Assembly: GCA_024695935.1 (NCBI GenBank)
Contig: JAILHH010000025.1
Coordinates: forward strand, 62,001-126,000
Reading direction: 5' to 3'
Origin: Acetatifactor sp.
GTDB lineage: Bacteria > Bacillota > Clostridia > Lachnospirales > Lachnospiraceae
DNA: 64,000 bases
Made by a program: the position numbers and the translations under genes
Part shown: positions 9,561 to 18,419 of the stretch, piece after piece
Position numbering within the stretch: the first letter of the stretch is position 1
Layout: each line of letters starts with the position of its first letter
Notes under the pieces: model-generated
Seen by the model: the letters and a program-made list of their open reading frames with translations, nothing else
What the model was told of the DNA's origin: nothing
The model's database searches: none

Positions 9561-11129
9561 TCAGGCCTGTTTTAAGGTAATTGCACTTTTCATGGCGCGC
9601 TTGTTTTTATACATCTCCTGATCGGCGCGTTTGAATACGCTGTTTACGCTGCCGTCGGTCTCCGGATCAAACACTGCCATTCCGGCTGCAAAGGACATGT
9701 CTGCCCCGGGAGCCTTTGTGAGACTTCTGAGTTCATCCAAAAGTTCATCCCTGTGCTCGTAATCCGCACCTGTGAGGACCACGATAAATTCATCTCCTCC
9801 TATCCTGTAGACAGGACTGTGTTTGTAAACGGAGCTGATGACTCCTGACACATTTCTGATGAGCACATCGCCTGCGGAGTGACCGAGGTTGTCATTGGTT
9901 TCCTTTAAGCTGTTGACATCGCACATTACGATGGCATATTTGGTATCCTTGCCGGAGAGACTCTGCTTCATCAGCTTCTCCTCCATCACAAGGTAAGCAT
10001 TTTTGTTTCTCACACCCGTAAGGGCATCGGAGTTTGCCATATCCACCGCCTCGAGAAGCTGAGCGCGGTATTCCATGTCCTTTTTCATCTCACTGTCCAC
10101 GTTGTGGATCGCTGCGATGATCCTGTTGGTGTCGGGCATGTTTCTGTCTTTTACTATCTTTAACTCATAATATGAGTAACCGTCGTTGGTCTCCATCCTG
10201 AACTTCACCGCAAAAGCGGACTTCAGATCAAGCTCTTTTAATATATTTTCCCTTGTGAGCTGTTCGCGGATGTATTCCTGATCCGGCAGGTAAACCATGT
10301 TGTTCACAAAGACATTTATATGCTCCGATATGTTTGCTCTCAGCAGCCTGTCCTTACTGTAAAAAGTGAGGGAATCGTCATAATAATCGATGACGCGGTT
10401 GGTATCAAGGTCAGCGTACATGATATTCATGAAGTCCTCTGCAAGGCTTGCAAGAACCGAGATATGTCTCTGGGAGCTGGTTCTCTCTTTTTTGGAATTT
10501 GCAAGCTCTTCCTCAAGCTGAAGTCCCACTATATGGGATCTGCTCATATCTCTGAATCTGATGGCCGAAGAGTAAATATGAATACCTGTCGCGATGGCAG
10601 TAAAGATAATGCCGTTCACAATATCCTTGTACTCCAAAAAACCTTCCTTAAACACTACGGTGACCACGGAATAGATCATGTCATATAATATTATGAGGCT
10701 CACCATCCTCCAGGGCACATCCACGACCGTCACGGCCGATATGATGAGTATCATGGGGAAAATGATGGAGCCGGAATTTGCCTCAAAAAAGACAGTTGCC
10801 AATAATCCGAAGCTCAGGGTGGTGACTGCCATCAGCTCCACCGCCATGCCGGAAGACTTCGCGTTACTGTCCAGCACACCGTTAAAGAGAACGGCAAACA
10901 ATATATACAAAACAGCCATTGAGGAATAGATACTGATCCTGCAGGCCGAAGGATTAACCAAAAGACTCAACGCTAAAAGGACCACAAAAACGATGGCTGC
11001 CCATACAGTCATCTTTTTGCAGACGTTAAAATTCGCCCAGCGAATCAAAGGGCGTATTTCGTTGTACTCCTCCTTCTTCAACCCCCCGTACATCAGGTAC
11101 GATTGGATCCTTTTCCAATTCGTTTTCAT
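9561..11129 (-). CDS. Membrane diguanylate cyclase (GGDEF domain)
   Basis: A 522-residue protein that likely makes cyclic di-GMP from two GTP. The first ~200 residues hold about five or six membrane segments ([28 protein letters not shown] and following), then a ~150-residue linker resembling a PAS-type sensor, then a GGDEF domain from about residue 370. The active-site loop is intact (GGDEF, residues 444-448) with the [12 protein letters not shown] entry motif. No RxxD inhibitory site precedes GGDEF. There is no EAL or HD-GYP partner in this window. The start is set by GAGGAAAG ahead of the ATG; it lies inside the previous gene, overlapping it by 104 bases in another frame, so this gene belongs to the LexA-controlled polymerase operon. 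Confidence 0.9.
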   Translation of the reverse strand: MKTNWKRIQSYLMYGGLKKEEYNEIRPLIRWANFNVCKKMTVWAAIVFVVLLALSLLVNPSACRISIYSSMAVLYILFAVLFNGVLDSNAKSSGMAVELMAVTTLSFGLLATVFFEANSGSIIFPMILIISAVTVVDVPWRMVSLIILYDMIYSVVTVVFKEGFLEYKDIVNGIIFTAIATGIHIYSSAIRFRDMSRSHIVGLQLEEELANSKKERTSSQRHISVLASLAEDFMNIMYADLDTNRVIDYYDDSLTFYSKDRLLRANISEHINVFVNNMVYLPDQEYIREQLTRENILKELDLKSAFAVKFRMETNDGYSYYELKIVKDRNMPDTNRIIAAIHNVDSEMKKDMEYRAQLLEAVDMANSDALTGVRNKNAYLVMEEKLMKQSLSGKDTKYAIVMCDVNSLKETNDNLGHSAGDVLIRNVSGVISSVYKHSPVYRIGGDEFIVVLTGADYEHRDELLDELRSLTKAPGADMSFAAGMAVFDPETDGSVNSVFKRADQEMYKNKRAMKSAITLKQA

Positions 11130-11289
11130 ATCTTTCCTCTGTTTTTAACCTGCTCAGTTCAATGGCTTCTTCATAACCTTTTAAAGCGGCAAAGGGCAAA
11201 AAGATCTTTGCTCTTTCGTTCATCGGCATAAGCGGCCTTCCCTCATGTTTGGGCCGAGCAGTATCTATTATATCATCATATTTTTCCAT
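11026..11289 (-). CDS. Short YolD-like protein of the Y-polymerase operon (C-terminally truncated)
   Basis: An 87-residue protein whose first ~50 residues (EKYDDIIDTARP, RPLMPMNERAKIFLPFAALKGYEEAI) resemble a conserved clostridial family found next to Y-family polymerase genes and usually about 110-130 residues long. The family role is unknown; YolD-like proteins accompany UvrX/DinB-type polymerases. The second half here is not like the family and is encoded by bases that also hold the ribosome binding site and first 34 codons of the diguanylate cyclase, which suggests truncation by the downstream gene. It lies 86 bases after the UmuC-like polymerase gene. Family recognition is from memory and moderately sure. 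Confidence 0.65.
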   Translation of the reverse strand: MEKYDDIIDTARPKHEGRPLMPMNERAKIFLPFAALKGYEEAIELSRLKTEERYENELEKDPIVPDVRGVEEGGVQRNTPFDSLGEF

Positions 11290-11375
11290 GTTAATTAATT
11301 TCTTTCAACTTTGTGACTTTTGCACTATTTACTTTTTAAATTACATGTGTTGCATTGTCGGTTTTGAACGTTTTT

Positions 11376-12794
11376 TCATGCCCTGTGACCGCCGATCTGC
11401 GAGTTTCTCTCTATGGTGGTGGCACCTTCCTCCAGATTCGTGGCCTTTAGCAGCGCATTTTTTCCGAACCTTTTCTGGATCTCCAGCATGGCTTTCTGCA
11501 CCTTTTTTTCCTTTTCGCTGTGGGGATCATAGGAAAAGATGTCCAGCTGTTCGTATTCCGCGGTGACGGTATTGTTCGCACTGATATTCACCCTTCGGAC
11601 AAAAAGCGTTGGATCCGCAATTTTTGTAAAAAGGCTGTCCACCGCAGCCACTATCCTCTCGGTGGAGGACGTATGACTTCCGAGATTTGCCGTGCCGTGA
11701 GCACCCTTGGGAACCATCCTGCCATAGAAATCTATGTGAACTTCCCCCGTGTATTCTCCGCTGTCCACGCTTATCCTGTCATATCCTATATCCACGGTCA
11801 GAGAATCCGTGACCAGATTTTTTTCCACAAGGTCAAGGCTTAACAGCCCTGCCATCTCCTTTACTATGATCTTTGCTTTTTTGTAATCGTAGGGGCAGGA
11901 AAGAACCTGCCCGGAGCTTAGGGAATTTGATTTCGGTTTATAATTTTTAATGTCTTTTATGGTGCATGGCTCATACCCCCAGGCATGGTCTATGAGTATC
12001 TCCGCGTCTATGCCAAAGATCTTGAACAGCCATTCCTCGCTGTGGAGGCTCATCCTGGCCAGATCACCCAGCGTATACATTCCGTTTTGCGCCAGTTTCC
12101 TCACAGTTCCCGCCCCGATCCTCCAAAAATCCGTAAGGGGCTTGTGATCCCACAGAGTCTCCCTGAATTTCATCTCATCGAGATATGCGATCCTCACCCC
12201 GTCCTCATCCGCCTTTTCATGCTTTGCCACGATATCCATGGCGACCTTGCACAGAAAAAGGTTTGGGGCAATGCCTGCGGTAGCCGTTATGCCCGTGGTG
12301 TCATAGATCTTTTTTATGACCCTCTTTGTGAGTTCCCTCGCATCTATCCTGTACAGCTTCAGATAGTCCGTGGCATCTATGAAGACCTCATCTATGCTGT
12401 AGACATGTATGTCCTCCGCCGCAAAAAAATCAAGATATATCTCATAAATCCGGGATGAGTATTCTATGTAAAGCGACATTCGGGGCACTGCTGCGATATA
12501 TTCCATGGTCCTTCCGGTCCTCGCCTTTACTTCTGCGACCTTGCTCTCCACCTCAAAAAGTCTGCTCCTGCCGGATAAACCGTAGGCTTTAAGCGCCGGG
12601 GTCACAGCCAGGCAGATAGTCTTTTCGGTCCTGGATGCATCAGCCACGACCAGGTTTGTGGTGAGAGGATCCAGCCCTCTTTCCACGCACTCAACAGAGG
12701 CATAAAAGGACTTTAAATCTATGGCAATATATGTATGCTCCTTTTGTTTTTTATTAAATTGTCCCGGGTTGTTTTTATTTATGTCCCCGCACAT
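11376..12794 (-). CDS. Y-family DNA polymerase, UmuC/UvrX-like
   Basis: A 472-residue translesion polymerase. Catalytic acidic motifs are present: YIAIDLKSFYASVE near residue 22 and YSIDEVFIDATDYL near residue 130. The palm, fingers (GLSGRSRLFEVE), helix-hairpin-helix (RIGAGTVRKLAQNGMYTLGDLARM) and little-finger regions follow in the usual order. It is longer than DinB because of the UmuC-like C-terminus, which is the form often annotated as UvrX/YqjW in Firmicutes. It overlaps dinB by 20 bases, with GAGGAG just ahead of the start, and is followed by the YolD-like gene, so it is co-expressed under the LexA box upstream of dinB. Such polymerases copy damaged templates with low fidelity. Confidence 0.9.
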   Translation of the reverse strand: MCGDINKNNPGQFNKKQKEHTYIAIDLKSFYASVECVERGLDPLTTNLVVADASRTEKTICLAVTPALKAYGLSGRSRLFEVESKVAEVKARTGRTMEYIAAVPRMSLYIEYSSRIYEIYLDFFAAEDIHVYSIDEVFIDATDYLKLYRIDARELTKRVIKKIYDTTGITATAGIAPNLFLCKVAMDIVAKHEKADEDGVRIAYLDEMKFRETLWDHKPLTDFWRIGAGTVRKLAQNGMYTLGDLARMSLHSEEWLFKIFGIDAEILIDHAWGYEPCTIKDIKNYKPKSNSLSSGQVLSCPYDYKKAKIIVKEMAGLLSLDLVEKNLVTDSLTVDIGYDRISVDSGEYTGEVHIDFYGRMVPKGAHGTANLGSHTSSTERIVAAVDSLFTKIADPTLFVRRVNISANNTVTAEYEQLDIFSYDPHSEKEKKVQKAMLEIQKRFGKNALLKATNLEEGATTIERNSQIGGHRA

Positions 12795-13983
12795 CCGCTG
12801 CAGCTCCTCTTTTTATGCTTCCCATGCCGTATTTGTTTCTGATCTCATCCATTGTCCTGTCAAGTTTTCGCTGTTTTTCCCTGTTTTCGTTTCCCATGTC
12901 AAAGAGACTCATCTGCTCCGCATCATCCTTTGTAAGGGAGCTTAAAGAAACCCCCATAAGCCTCAGATGGTCCTTTCCGTTCCACAACTCCTCCAAAAGT
13001 TCCTTTGCATTTGTATAGATCTCGCTTGTGATATCGGTGGCTCTGTCCAGGCTTCTCTGATGGGATTTGTTCCTGAAATCCGTATATCTGATGTTGACCG
13101 ATATGCAATAGGCTCTTGCCTTGTCACGCCTAAGGCGCATGGCAACCGCCTCGCAGAGCCCCATGAGTATGGACTCCCCGTGGTCAAATCCCACTATATC
13201 TTCCTCCGGCGTGGTGACCATGCTGTGGCTCATGGCATCTCCCCACTCTTCCTCCACCGGAGAATCATCCCTTCCCCAGGCACTTTCATAGAGGGAAAGA
13301 GCACCCTTTTCGCCCACAACGCTTTTAAGGTATTGGTTGTCATTTTTTGCGATATCGCCGATGGTCCTTATGCCGGCGCGGATCAGCCTCTCGGAGGTTG
13401 CTTTTCCGCAAAAGAGCATGTCTCCCACAGGCAGGGGCCAGAGTTTTTTCTCTATCTCTTCCTCAAAAAGTGTATGGACCTTGTCAGGCTTTTCAAAATC
13501 GCTGGCCATCTTTGCGCAGAATTTGTTGTTGCCTATGCCCACATTCACCGTAAAGCCAAGCTCATTTTTGATGCGCTCCTTTATCTCCACAGCCGTGGCT
13601 ATGGGATCCGGGTAAATCAGTTCCGTTCCGGTCATGTCGAGGAAACACTCATCTATGGAAAACTCCTGAAGCTTTGGGGCATACTCTCTCAATATGTCCT
13701 TAAAAGCCCTGGAACAGGCGGAATAGGTGTGAAAATCCGGAAGGGCGATGACAAGGTTCGGGCATTTTCTGATGGCCATTGCCACCGGCTCGCCCGTCAC
13801 GATATTGTATTTTTTTGCGGGAACACTTTTTGCCAGCACAACGCTTCCCCGATCCGCCGGATCTCCTCCAACTATGGCAGGGATCAGACGCAGATCGCTC
13901 TTTCCCTCAGCCACCCGCTTTGCGGATTCCCAGGAGACAAAAGCGCTGTTGACATCTACATGAAAGATCAGTCTCTTCTTCAT
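12775..13983 (-). CDS. dinB: DNA polymerase IV (Y family)
   Basis: A 402-residue Y-family polymerase distinct from its neighbour. It shows the first catalytic motif FHVDVNSAFVSWESAKR at the N-terminus and the second, EFSIDECFLDMTG, near residue 107, then the DinB thumb helix-hairpin-helix (SERLIRAGIRTIGDIAK) and little finger. The C-terminal tail contains MSLFDMG, resembling the clamp-binding peptide QxxLF of DinB proteins, which would tether it to the sliding clamp. It is the first gene of a four-gene operon. The Shine-Dalgarno AGAGG is embedded in a perfect LexA box that ends three bases before the start, so repressor binding would cover the promoter and translation start region. Confidence 0.93.
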   Translation of the reverse strand: MKKRLIFHVDVNSAFVSWESAKRVAEGKSDLRLIPAIVGGDPADRGSVVLAKSVPAKKYNIVTGEPVAMAIRKCPNLVIALPDFHTYSACSRAFKDILREYAPKLQEFSIDECFLDMTGTELIYPDPIATAVEIKERIKNELGFTVNVGIGNNKFCAKMASDFEKPDKVHTLFEEEIEKKLWPLPVGDMLFCGKATSERLIRAGIRTIGDIAKNDNQYLKSVVGEKGALSLYESAWGRDDSPVEEEWGDAMSHSMVTTPEEDIVGFDHGESILMGLCEAVAMRLRRDKARAYCISVNIRYTDFRNKSHQRSLDRATDITSEIYTNAKELLEELWNGKDHLRLMGVSLSSLTKDDAEQMSLFDMGNENREKQRKLDRTMDEIRNKYGMGSIKRGAAADVRGHK

Positions 13984-13986
13984 ATG

Positions 13987-14006
13987 CGAACCTCTGTTCG
14001 ATTATA
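13987..14006 (-). promoter_or_regulatory. LexA box abutting the -10 element of dinB
   Basis: CGAAC-AGAG-GTTCG (13987-14000) matches the Gram-positive LexA operator pattern in all ten core positions. TATAAT (14001-14006) directly adjoins it upstream. A good -35 box is not evident at 17 bases. The arrangement predicts strong SOS repression of the operon. Confidence 0.88.
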
Positions 14007-14048
14007 ATATCATATTTTGTGGGCGCTGTAAAGCATGCCCCACAATAA

Positions 14049-14100
14049 AGACCCCTTAAGAGGACCTTCGATCATTTCTCGTCGTCTCCCTAAGGGGTCT
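14049..14100 (-). terminator. Intrinsic terminator after the processing protease gene
   Basis: A 10-bp perfect stem (AGACCCCTTA with TAAGGGGTCT) encloses a 32-base loop and is followed on the minus strand by TTATTGT. It separates the ftsEX operon from the SOS operon. Confidence 0.6.
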
Positions 14101-14178
14101 TATATCCGTATGATTTTTAATGTCGCGGCAAACCTGCCCCAAATACCGGCTAAGCTTAAAATCCGCTCTTTAAAAAGC

Positions 14179-15489
14179 TTATTTTATGTATCCTGCCAAA
14201 ACTTCCTTTGCCTTCTCTAACTGGTTGTCAACGGGATCCTCGCTGTCGTAATAAGCTTCGGAGTCAAAATCGATCTCCACATCGGGTTCGATTCCCGTGC
14301 CGTGGATATTGACACCGTTTGGTGTATAGTAGGCACTTACCGTGATCTTTACGGCGGAACCGTCGGAGAGTGGCACTATCTGCTGCACGATGCCTTTTCC
14401 GTAGGTGGTGGTTCCCACAAGAGTTCCCTTTTCGTAATCCTTTATGGCACCGGCCAGGATCTCGGAAGCGCTGGCGGAGTTTCCGTCCACCAATACCACC
14501 AGGGGAACATCAAGTTCCTTTGTGCCGTCACATTTGTAATCCACTCTGTTTCCGGCTTTGTCCTCAGTATATACGATAATGCCCTCAGGCAGTATCATCT
14601 TTGCGATTCTTACAACTGTATCGAGATTTCCTCCGGGATTGGCACGAAGGTCGATTATGAGGCCCTTCATGTCGTTACCCTTTAATGTAGCCAGGGCATC
14701 CGCAAACTGATCTGCGGTGACATCATCAAACTCTGAGATGGCGATATATCCCTTCTCGTCATCCAGCATCTCGTATTTGACTGTGGGGCTTTCAACCTTT
14801 GCTCTCACAACGGGTACTTCCAGATAATCTCTTTCCCCGCTTCTGACGATGGTAAGAACCACCTCAGTTCCTTCGGGTCCCTTTATCATGGAAACCACTT
14901 CTTCAAGTTCCATGCCGTAGGTCTCTGTGCCGTCCACCGCATATATGATGTCGTCCGGGCGAAGATCTGCAGTCTCGGCAGGTGCACCTGCGATAACACT
15001 TGCGATCTTTGGAAGAGTCGTAACCGTATCCATGCTGACATAAGCTCCGATGCCGTAGTAAACGCCTTCCGTATCCTGCATGAGAGCGGTGAGCTCCTCT
15101 GCGGTATAATACTCTGAATAAATATCGCCAAGGGATTCTATCATTCCCTTGTAAATGCCTTCCTCCAGCTGGCTGTCCGTCACTTCGTCAAGATAAAAAT
15201 AATCCTTTACCAGGTCACCGATAAGGGCGATCTTGTCATCTGCCTCTTCGGAAAGTGCAAATCCGTCTCCCGAATCTGCTGTCTTTCTCAGCCCGCCTCC
15301 ATAGTAAAATGAATCGATCAGCAAAAATACAAGGCAGAGTATCAGGCAGATGAAAGTCGTCGCTAAGGCACCGATCAAAATGCCTTTGTTCTTTGCCCTG
15401 CGAAGCGCCTTTTTTTGTTCCTGTTCCCCGGCTTCCGGTGTGTATGAAACCTTTTGAGTGTTGTAATCGTAAATCTCGTTTTCTTCCAT
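14179..15489 (-). CDS. C-terminal processing peptidase, S41 family, membrane anchored
   Basis: A 436-residue serine protease of the CtpA/CtpB type. One membrane segment (GILIGALATTFICLILCLVFLLI, about residues 34-56) anchors it, with the rest outside. A PDZ domain follows (ETADLRPDDIIYAVDGTETYG) and then the S41 catalytic domain, with Ser340 in NSASASEIL and Lys365 in TYGKG as the expected dyad. Such proteases trim secreted or membrane proteins. It is the last gene of ftsE-ftsX-M23-ctp, 15 bases after the M23 gene, suggesting it acts on division-linked wall enzymes; that role is inferred from position. Confidence 0.93.
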   Translation of the reverse strand: MEENEIYDYNTQKVSYTPEAGEQEQKKALRRAKNKGILIGALATTFICLILCLVFLLIDSFYYGGGLRKTADSGDGFALSEEADDKIALIGDLVKDYFYLDEVTDSQLEEGIYKGMIESLGDIYSEYYTAEELTALMQDTEGVYYGIGAYVSMDTVTTLPKIASVIAGAPAETADLRPDDIIYAVDGTETYGMELEEVVSMIKGPEGTEVVLTIVRSGERDYLEVPVVRAKVESPTVKYEMLDDEKGYIAISEFDDVTADQFADALATLKGNDMKGLIIDLRANPGGNLDTVVRIAKMILPEGIIVYTEDKAGNRVDYKCDGTKELDVPLVVLVDGNSASASEILAGAIKDYEKGTLVGTTTYGKGIVQQIVPLSDGSAVKITVSAYYTPNGVNIHGTGIEPDVEIDFDSEAYYDSEDPVDNQLEKAKEVLAGYIK

Positions 15490-15504
15490 TTTTTCTCCAA
15501 TTCT

Positions 15505-16737
15505 TTACTCTGAGAGATAGTTCCAGGGTGATACATAGGAACCGTTCAAACGGACGCTGAAATGCAAGTGGTTTCCCGTGCTTCGTCCGGTGGAACCCAC
15601 CGCCGCAATGGTTTCACCCTTTACCACCACGTCTCCCTTTGAAACGCTCACAGAGGAAGCATGCATGTAAATAGTGTACAATCCGCTTCCGTGATCGATC
15701 ATAACATAATTTCCCATGGTGGAGCTGTAATCCGCAGCCACCACTTTTCCGTCGTAAGCGGCATAGATGGCAGTGCCGTAGGGCGCCGCAAAGTCAACGC
15801 CGTTGTGAAACTGCTGTACTCCGAGGGTGGGGTGGATCCTCATGCCGTAGTCATCAGATACCCTGGTATATTTTGCCAGAGGGAATTTAAACATTCCGCC
15901 GTCGTATGTGATAACGGATCCGTTTGCAGCAAGAAGGGCTCTCTTTTCCTCGGCGATCGCAGCCTCCAGGGCTTTGATCTCCTCATCCTGCTCCTTGATC
16001 ATGGCCTCGTATTCCCTGATGGCGGCATCTTTGTTATTGATATCCGTCTGATATGCTTTGATATCGTTATTTTTCTGGACGATGAGGGCCTGGAGAGATG
16101 CTTCCTCCGCTTCAACGGCAGCTTTTGCCTCATCAAGGGCCGCTTTTTCGGCTTCGAGAGTCTCTTTGCAAAGAGCCACATATTCCCTGGTGGCCTTGTA
16201 TTCCTCAAAGAGGTTTTTGTCATAATTCATAATGCGTTCCATGTAATCAGCCCGGTTTAGCATCTCCTTGAAGCTTCCCGCGCTCACAATGGATTCCACT
16301 ATGTAATTTTCGTCCTGCTCATACAAAAGCCTGATCCTGACAAGCATGGAGGCGTATTGGCCTTCTTCCGCTTTGATCGTAAGATCCAGTTCCTCACTTG
16401 TAACGCGAATCTGCTCTTCTTTTACGGAAATCTGATCCTTTAAATCTGCAATGTTTGCCTGAATGGATGCCAGGTTCGAATCCAGCTCCTTGACGTAGAC
16501 CGTAAGGTCTGACTTTGCATTTTCCAGCTGCTTTTTTACGTTTTCAAGATCCGTAACGCTGTTTTTGTATTTATTTTTTTCCTTCTCCGCCTCTTTTATC
16601 TGGTTTTCTTTTTCCTTGATACTGTCATTGGTAAGTCCGCCTCCGGTGACGGCACCTGCGGGTATTCTTAATACTGATACCGCTCCCAAAACCAGGCAAA
16701 GAGTAAGGATTGCCATAATTTTTCTGTTTTTTGTCAT
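15505..16737 (-). CDS. Secreted murein hydrolase activator with coiled coil and M23 (LytM) domain
   Basis: A 410-residue EnvC-like protein. An N-terminal signal segment (IMAILTLCLVLGAVSVL) is followed by a long coiled coil (about residues 40-265, rich in E/K/A heptads) and a C-terminal M23 peptidase domain. The zinc ligands look complete (HNGVDF near residue 315 and HLHF near residue 392), so unlike E. coli EnvC it may cut peptidoglycan itself. Proteins of this shape bind the outside of FtsEX, which drives their activation at the septum. The gene comes 23 bases after ftsX, supporting that partnership. Confidence 0.93.
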   Translation of the reverse strand: MTKNRKIMAILTLCLVLGAVSVLRIPAGAVTGGGLTNDSIKEKENQIKEAEKEKNKYKNSVTDLENVKKQLENAKSDLTVYVKELDSNLASIQANIADLKDQISVKEEQIRVTSEELDLTIKAEEGQYASMLVRIRLLYEQDENYIVESIVSAGSFKEMLNRADYMERIMNYDKNLFEEYKATREYVALCKETLEAEKAALDEAKAAVEAEEASLQALIVQKNNDIKAYQTDINNKDAAIREYEAMIKEQDEEIKALEAAIAEEKRALLAANGSVITYDGGMFKFPLAKYTRVSDDYGMRIHPTLGVQQFHNGVDFAAPYGTAIYAAYDGKVVAADYSSTMGNYVMIDHGSGLYTIYMHASSVSVSKGDVVVKGETIAAVGSTGRSTGNHLHFSVRLNGSYVSPWNYLSE

Positions 16738-16760
16738 TTATGTCTCTTCCGCACCGGTTT

Positions 16761-17660
16761 TTATACATGCAAATGTCTTCTCACCGTGCTCATGGAGCCA
16801 ATGAAACCGATTCCAACGCCCACTGCCACTGACAGGGGAGTAAGGAATGCAAAAATGGTATTCACCGGGAGGAAATTAAGCAGTCCGCTTAACACCGTAA
16901 ATCTCTCCACGATGTAGTCCAGTGCATATTGATAAAGTGAATGGATTATCACAAGCGGTATGGCCGCACCCACAAGTCCGATGAGCATACCTTCTATCAC
17001 AAACGGAGCCCTTACGAAAAAGTCGGTGGCACCGATGTATTTCATTATATTTATCTCCTCCTTGCGGACCTGGATTCCCACAGAAACCGTGTTGCTGATA
17101 AGGAAGATGCTTACCGCCAGGAGTATGAGAATGATACCTCCGGAGGTGTAAAAGATAAGGAGGTTCACGCCGCTTAATGTGGAGGCTGTCATCTCCGAAT
17201 AATTTACTTTTCTGACCTCTGTCTTTGACTCAAGCCATGTGACCAGATCTCCCTGCAAAGAGACATCGCTTAAATAAATCTCGTAATTGTCCTCGCCTTC
17301 CAGGGGATTTTCAGGGAAGCCCTCGGCATAATCTTCTCCGAAGTACTCGGGGCCGAATGTCGCCCACACTTCGTCGTCGGAGTGGAATATGACATCGGAA
17401 ACCTCAGGTCTTTTTGCGATCTCCTGACCCAGTTTTTCCATCTGTGCGTCTGTGGTTCCCTCGTTAAAAAATACCGTTACGGAAACCCCTTCCTCCGCAG
17501 TCATTATGATATTCTGGAAGTTTGCCAGCACGGCATAGAAAAGTCCCAATAAAAACAGGCACGCTCCTATTGTGGCAACGGATGCCAGTGAATACCATTT
17601 ATTTCTGAACAGGTTCACAATGCCCTGCCTTAATATATAAAAAAATGTCCTAATCTTCAT
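16761..17660 (-). CDS. ftsX: Cell division protein FtsX
   Basis: A 299-residue integral membrane protein with the FtsX layout: one membrane helix near residues 22-45, a large external loop (about 50-170) and three further helices at the C-terminal half (IFYTSGGIILILLAVSIFLISN, APFVIEGMLIGLVGAAIPLVII, LTPLSVAVGVGIGFIGSM). The conserved motif KYIGATDFFVRAPFVIEG is present. FtsX passes ATP-driven movements of FtsE to wall hydrolases outside the cell. It overlaps ftsE by 11 bases and precedes the coiled-coil M23 protein, its likely effector. Confidence 0.95.
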   Translation of the reverse strand: MKIRTFFYILRQGIVNLFRNKWYSLASVATIGACLFLLGLFYAVLANFQNIIMTAEEGVSVTVFFNEGTTDAQMEKLGQEIAKRPEVSDVIFHSDDEVWATFGPEYFGEDYAEGFPENPLEGEDNYEIYLSDVSLQGDLVTWLESKTEVRKVNYSEMTASTLSGVNLLIFYTSGGIILILLAVSIFLISNTVSVGIQVRKEEINIMKYIGATDFFVRAPFVIEGMLIGLVGAAIPLVIIHSLYQYALDYIVERFTVLSGLLNFLPVNTIFAFLTPLSVAVGVGIGFIGSMSTVRRHLHV

Positions 17661-18396
17661 CTACGTAATAACCCTTCTCCTCGTCGCTGACTATAACGCC
17701 TTTTTTCATGGCGATAACTCGCTTCTCCATGGCATTTACGATCTCCCTGTTGTGGGTTACGACCACAACGGTGGTTCCGTTCTCGTTGATCTGCTCAAGC
17801 AGCTTCATGATCTCCCAGGAATTACCGGGATCCAGATTTCCCGTGGGCTCATCCGCAAGGAGTATTGCCGGCTTGTTTACAAGAGCTCTTGCCAGGGCCA
17901 CACGCTGCTGCTCGCCACCGGAGAGCTGTTTGGGCTTAGCTTTGTATTTTCCCGCAAGTCCCACGGTTGCCAGGATAGATGGAACGTTTCTTCTGATCTC
18001 TCCCGCGCTCTTTTCTATGATCCTCTGGGCAAAAGCCACATTTTCATATACGTTTCTGTCTTTTAAAAGTCTGAAGTCCTGGAACACCACGCCCAGGTTT
18101 CTGCGGAACATCGGAATGTGCCTGTGGCGGAGCTTTGACACATTATATCCCATAACATAAACATTGCCGCTGGTAGCCGTAAGCTCCCTCAGCAGCAATT
18201 TTATCAATGTGGATTTTCCGGAACCGCTGTCTCCGACGATAAATACAAACTCTCCCTTGTCTATACGAAGAGTCACTCCGTTTAAGGCAGGGGCACCGGT
18301 CTGGTATGACTTAGTCACGTTATCGAGAAAGATCAGACCGTTTTCCTCCACAAACTGTTCTCTTTTTAATCGCTTTTTATCCGAATTTGATGACAT
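17650..18396 (-). CDS. ftsE: Cell division ATP-binding protein FtsE
   Basis: A 248-residue ABC ATPase. Walker [16 protein letters not shown]-loop region ([21 protein letters not shown]), signature [15 protein letters not shown], Walker [13 protein letters not shown] and the switch histidine ([11 protein letters not shown]) are intact, and the sequence FQDFRLL is characteristic of FtsE. It powers FtsX. The N-terminus has about 18 extra charged residues before the usual [11 protein letters not shown] start. It heads the ftsE-ftsX-M23-protease operon; a gap of 23 bases separates it from the PucR-type regulator upstream, so read-through is possible. Confidence 0.95.
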   Translation of the reverse strand: MSSNSDKKRLKREQFVEENGLIFLDNVTKSYQTGAPALNGVTLRIDKGEFVFIVGDSGSGKSTLIKLLLRELTATSGNVYVMGYNVSKLRHRHIPMFRRNLGVVFQDFRLLKDRNVYENVAFAQRIIEKSAGEIRRNVPSILATVGLAGKYKAKPKQLSGGEQQRVALARALVNKPAILLADEPTGNLDPGNSWEIMKLLEQINENGTTVVVVTHNREIVNAMEKRVIAMKKGVIVSDEEKGYYVDED

Positions 18397-18419
18397 TTAA
18401 AAAATTACCTTTCCCCTAA

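Noticed and set aside
12967..14007. 346-residue plus-strand open frame antisense to dinB
   Set aside because: dinB on the minus strand has intact catalytic motifs and a LexA promoter; the plus-strand frame has no family likeness and crosses that promoter.
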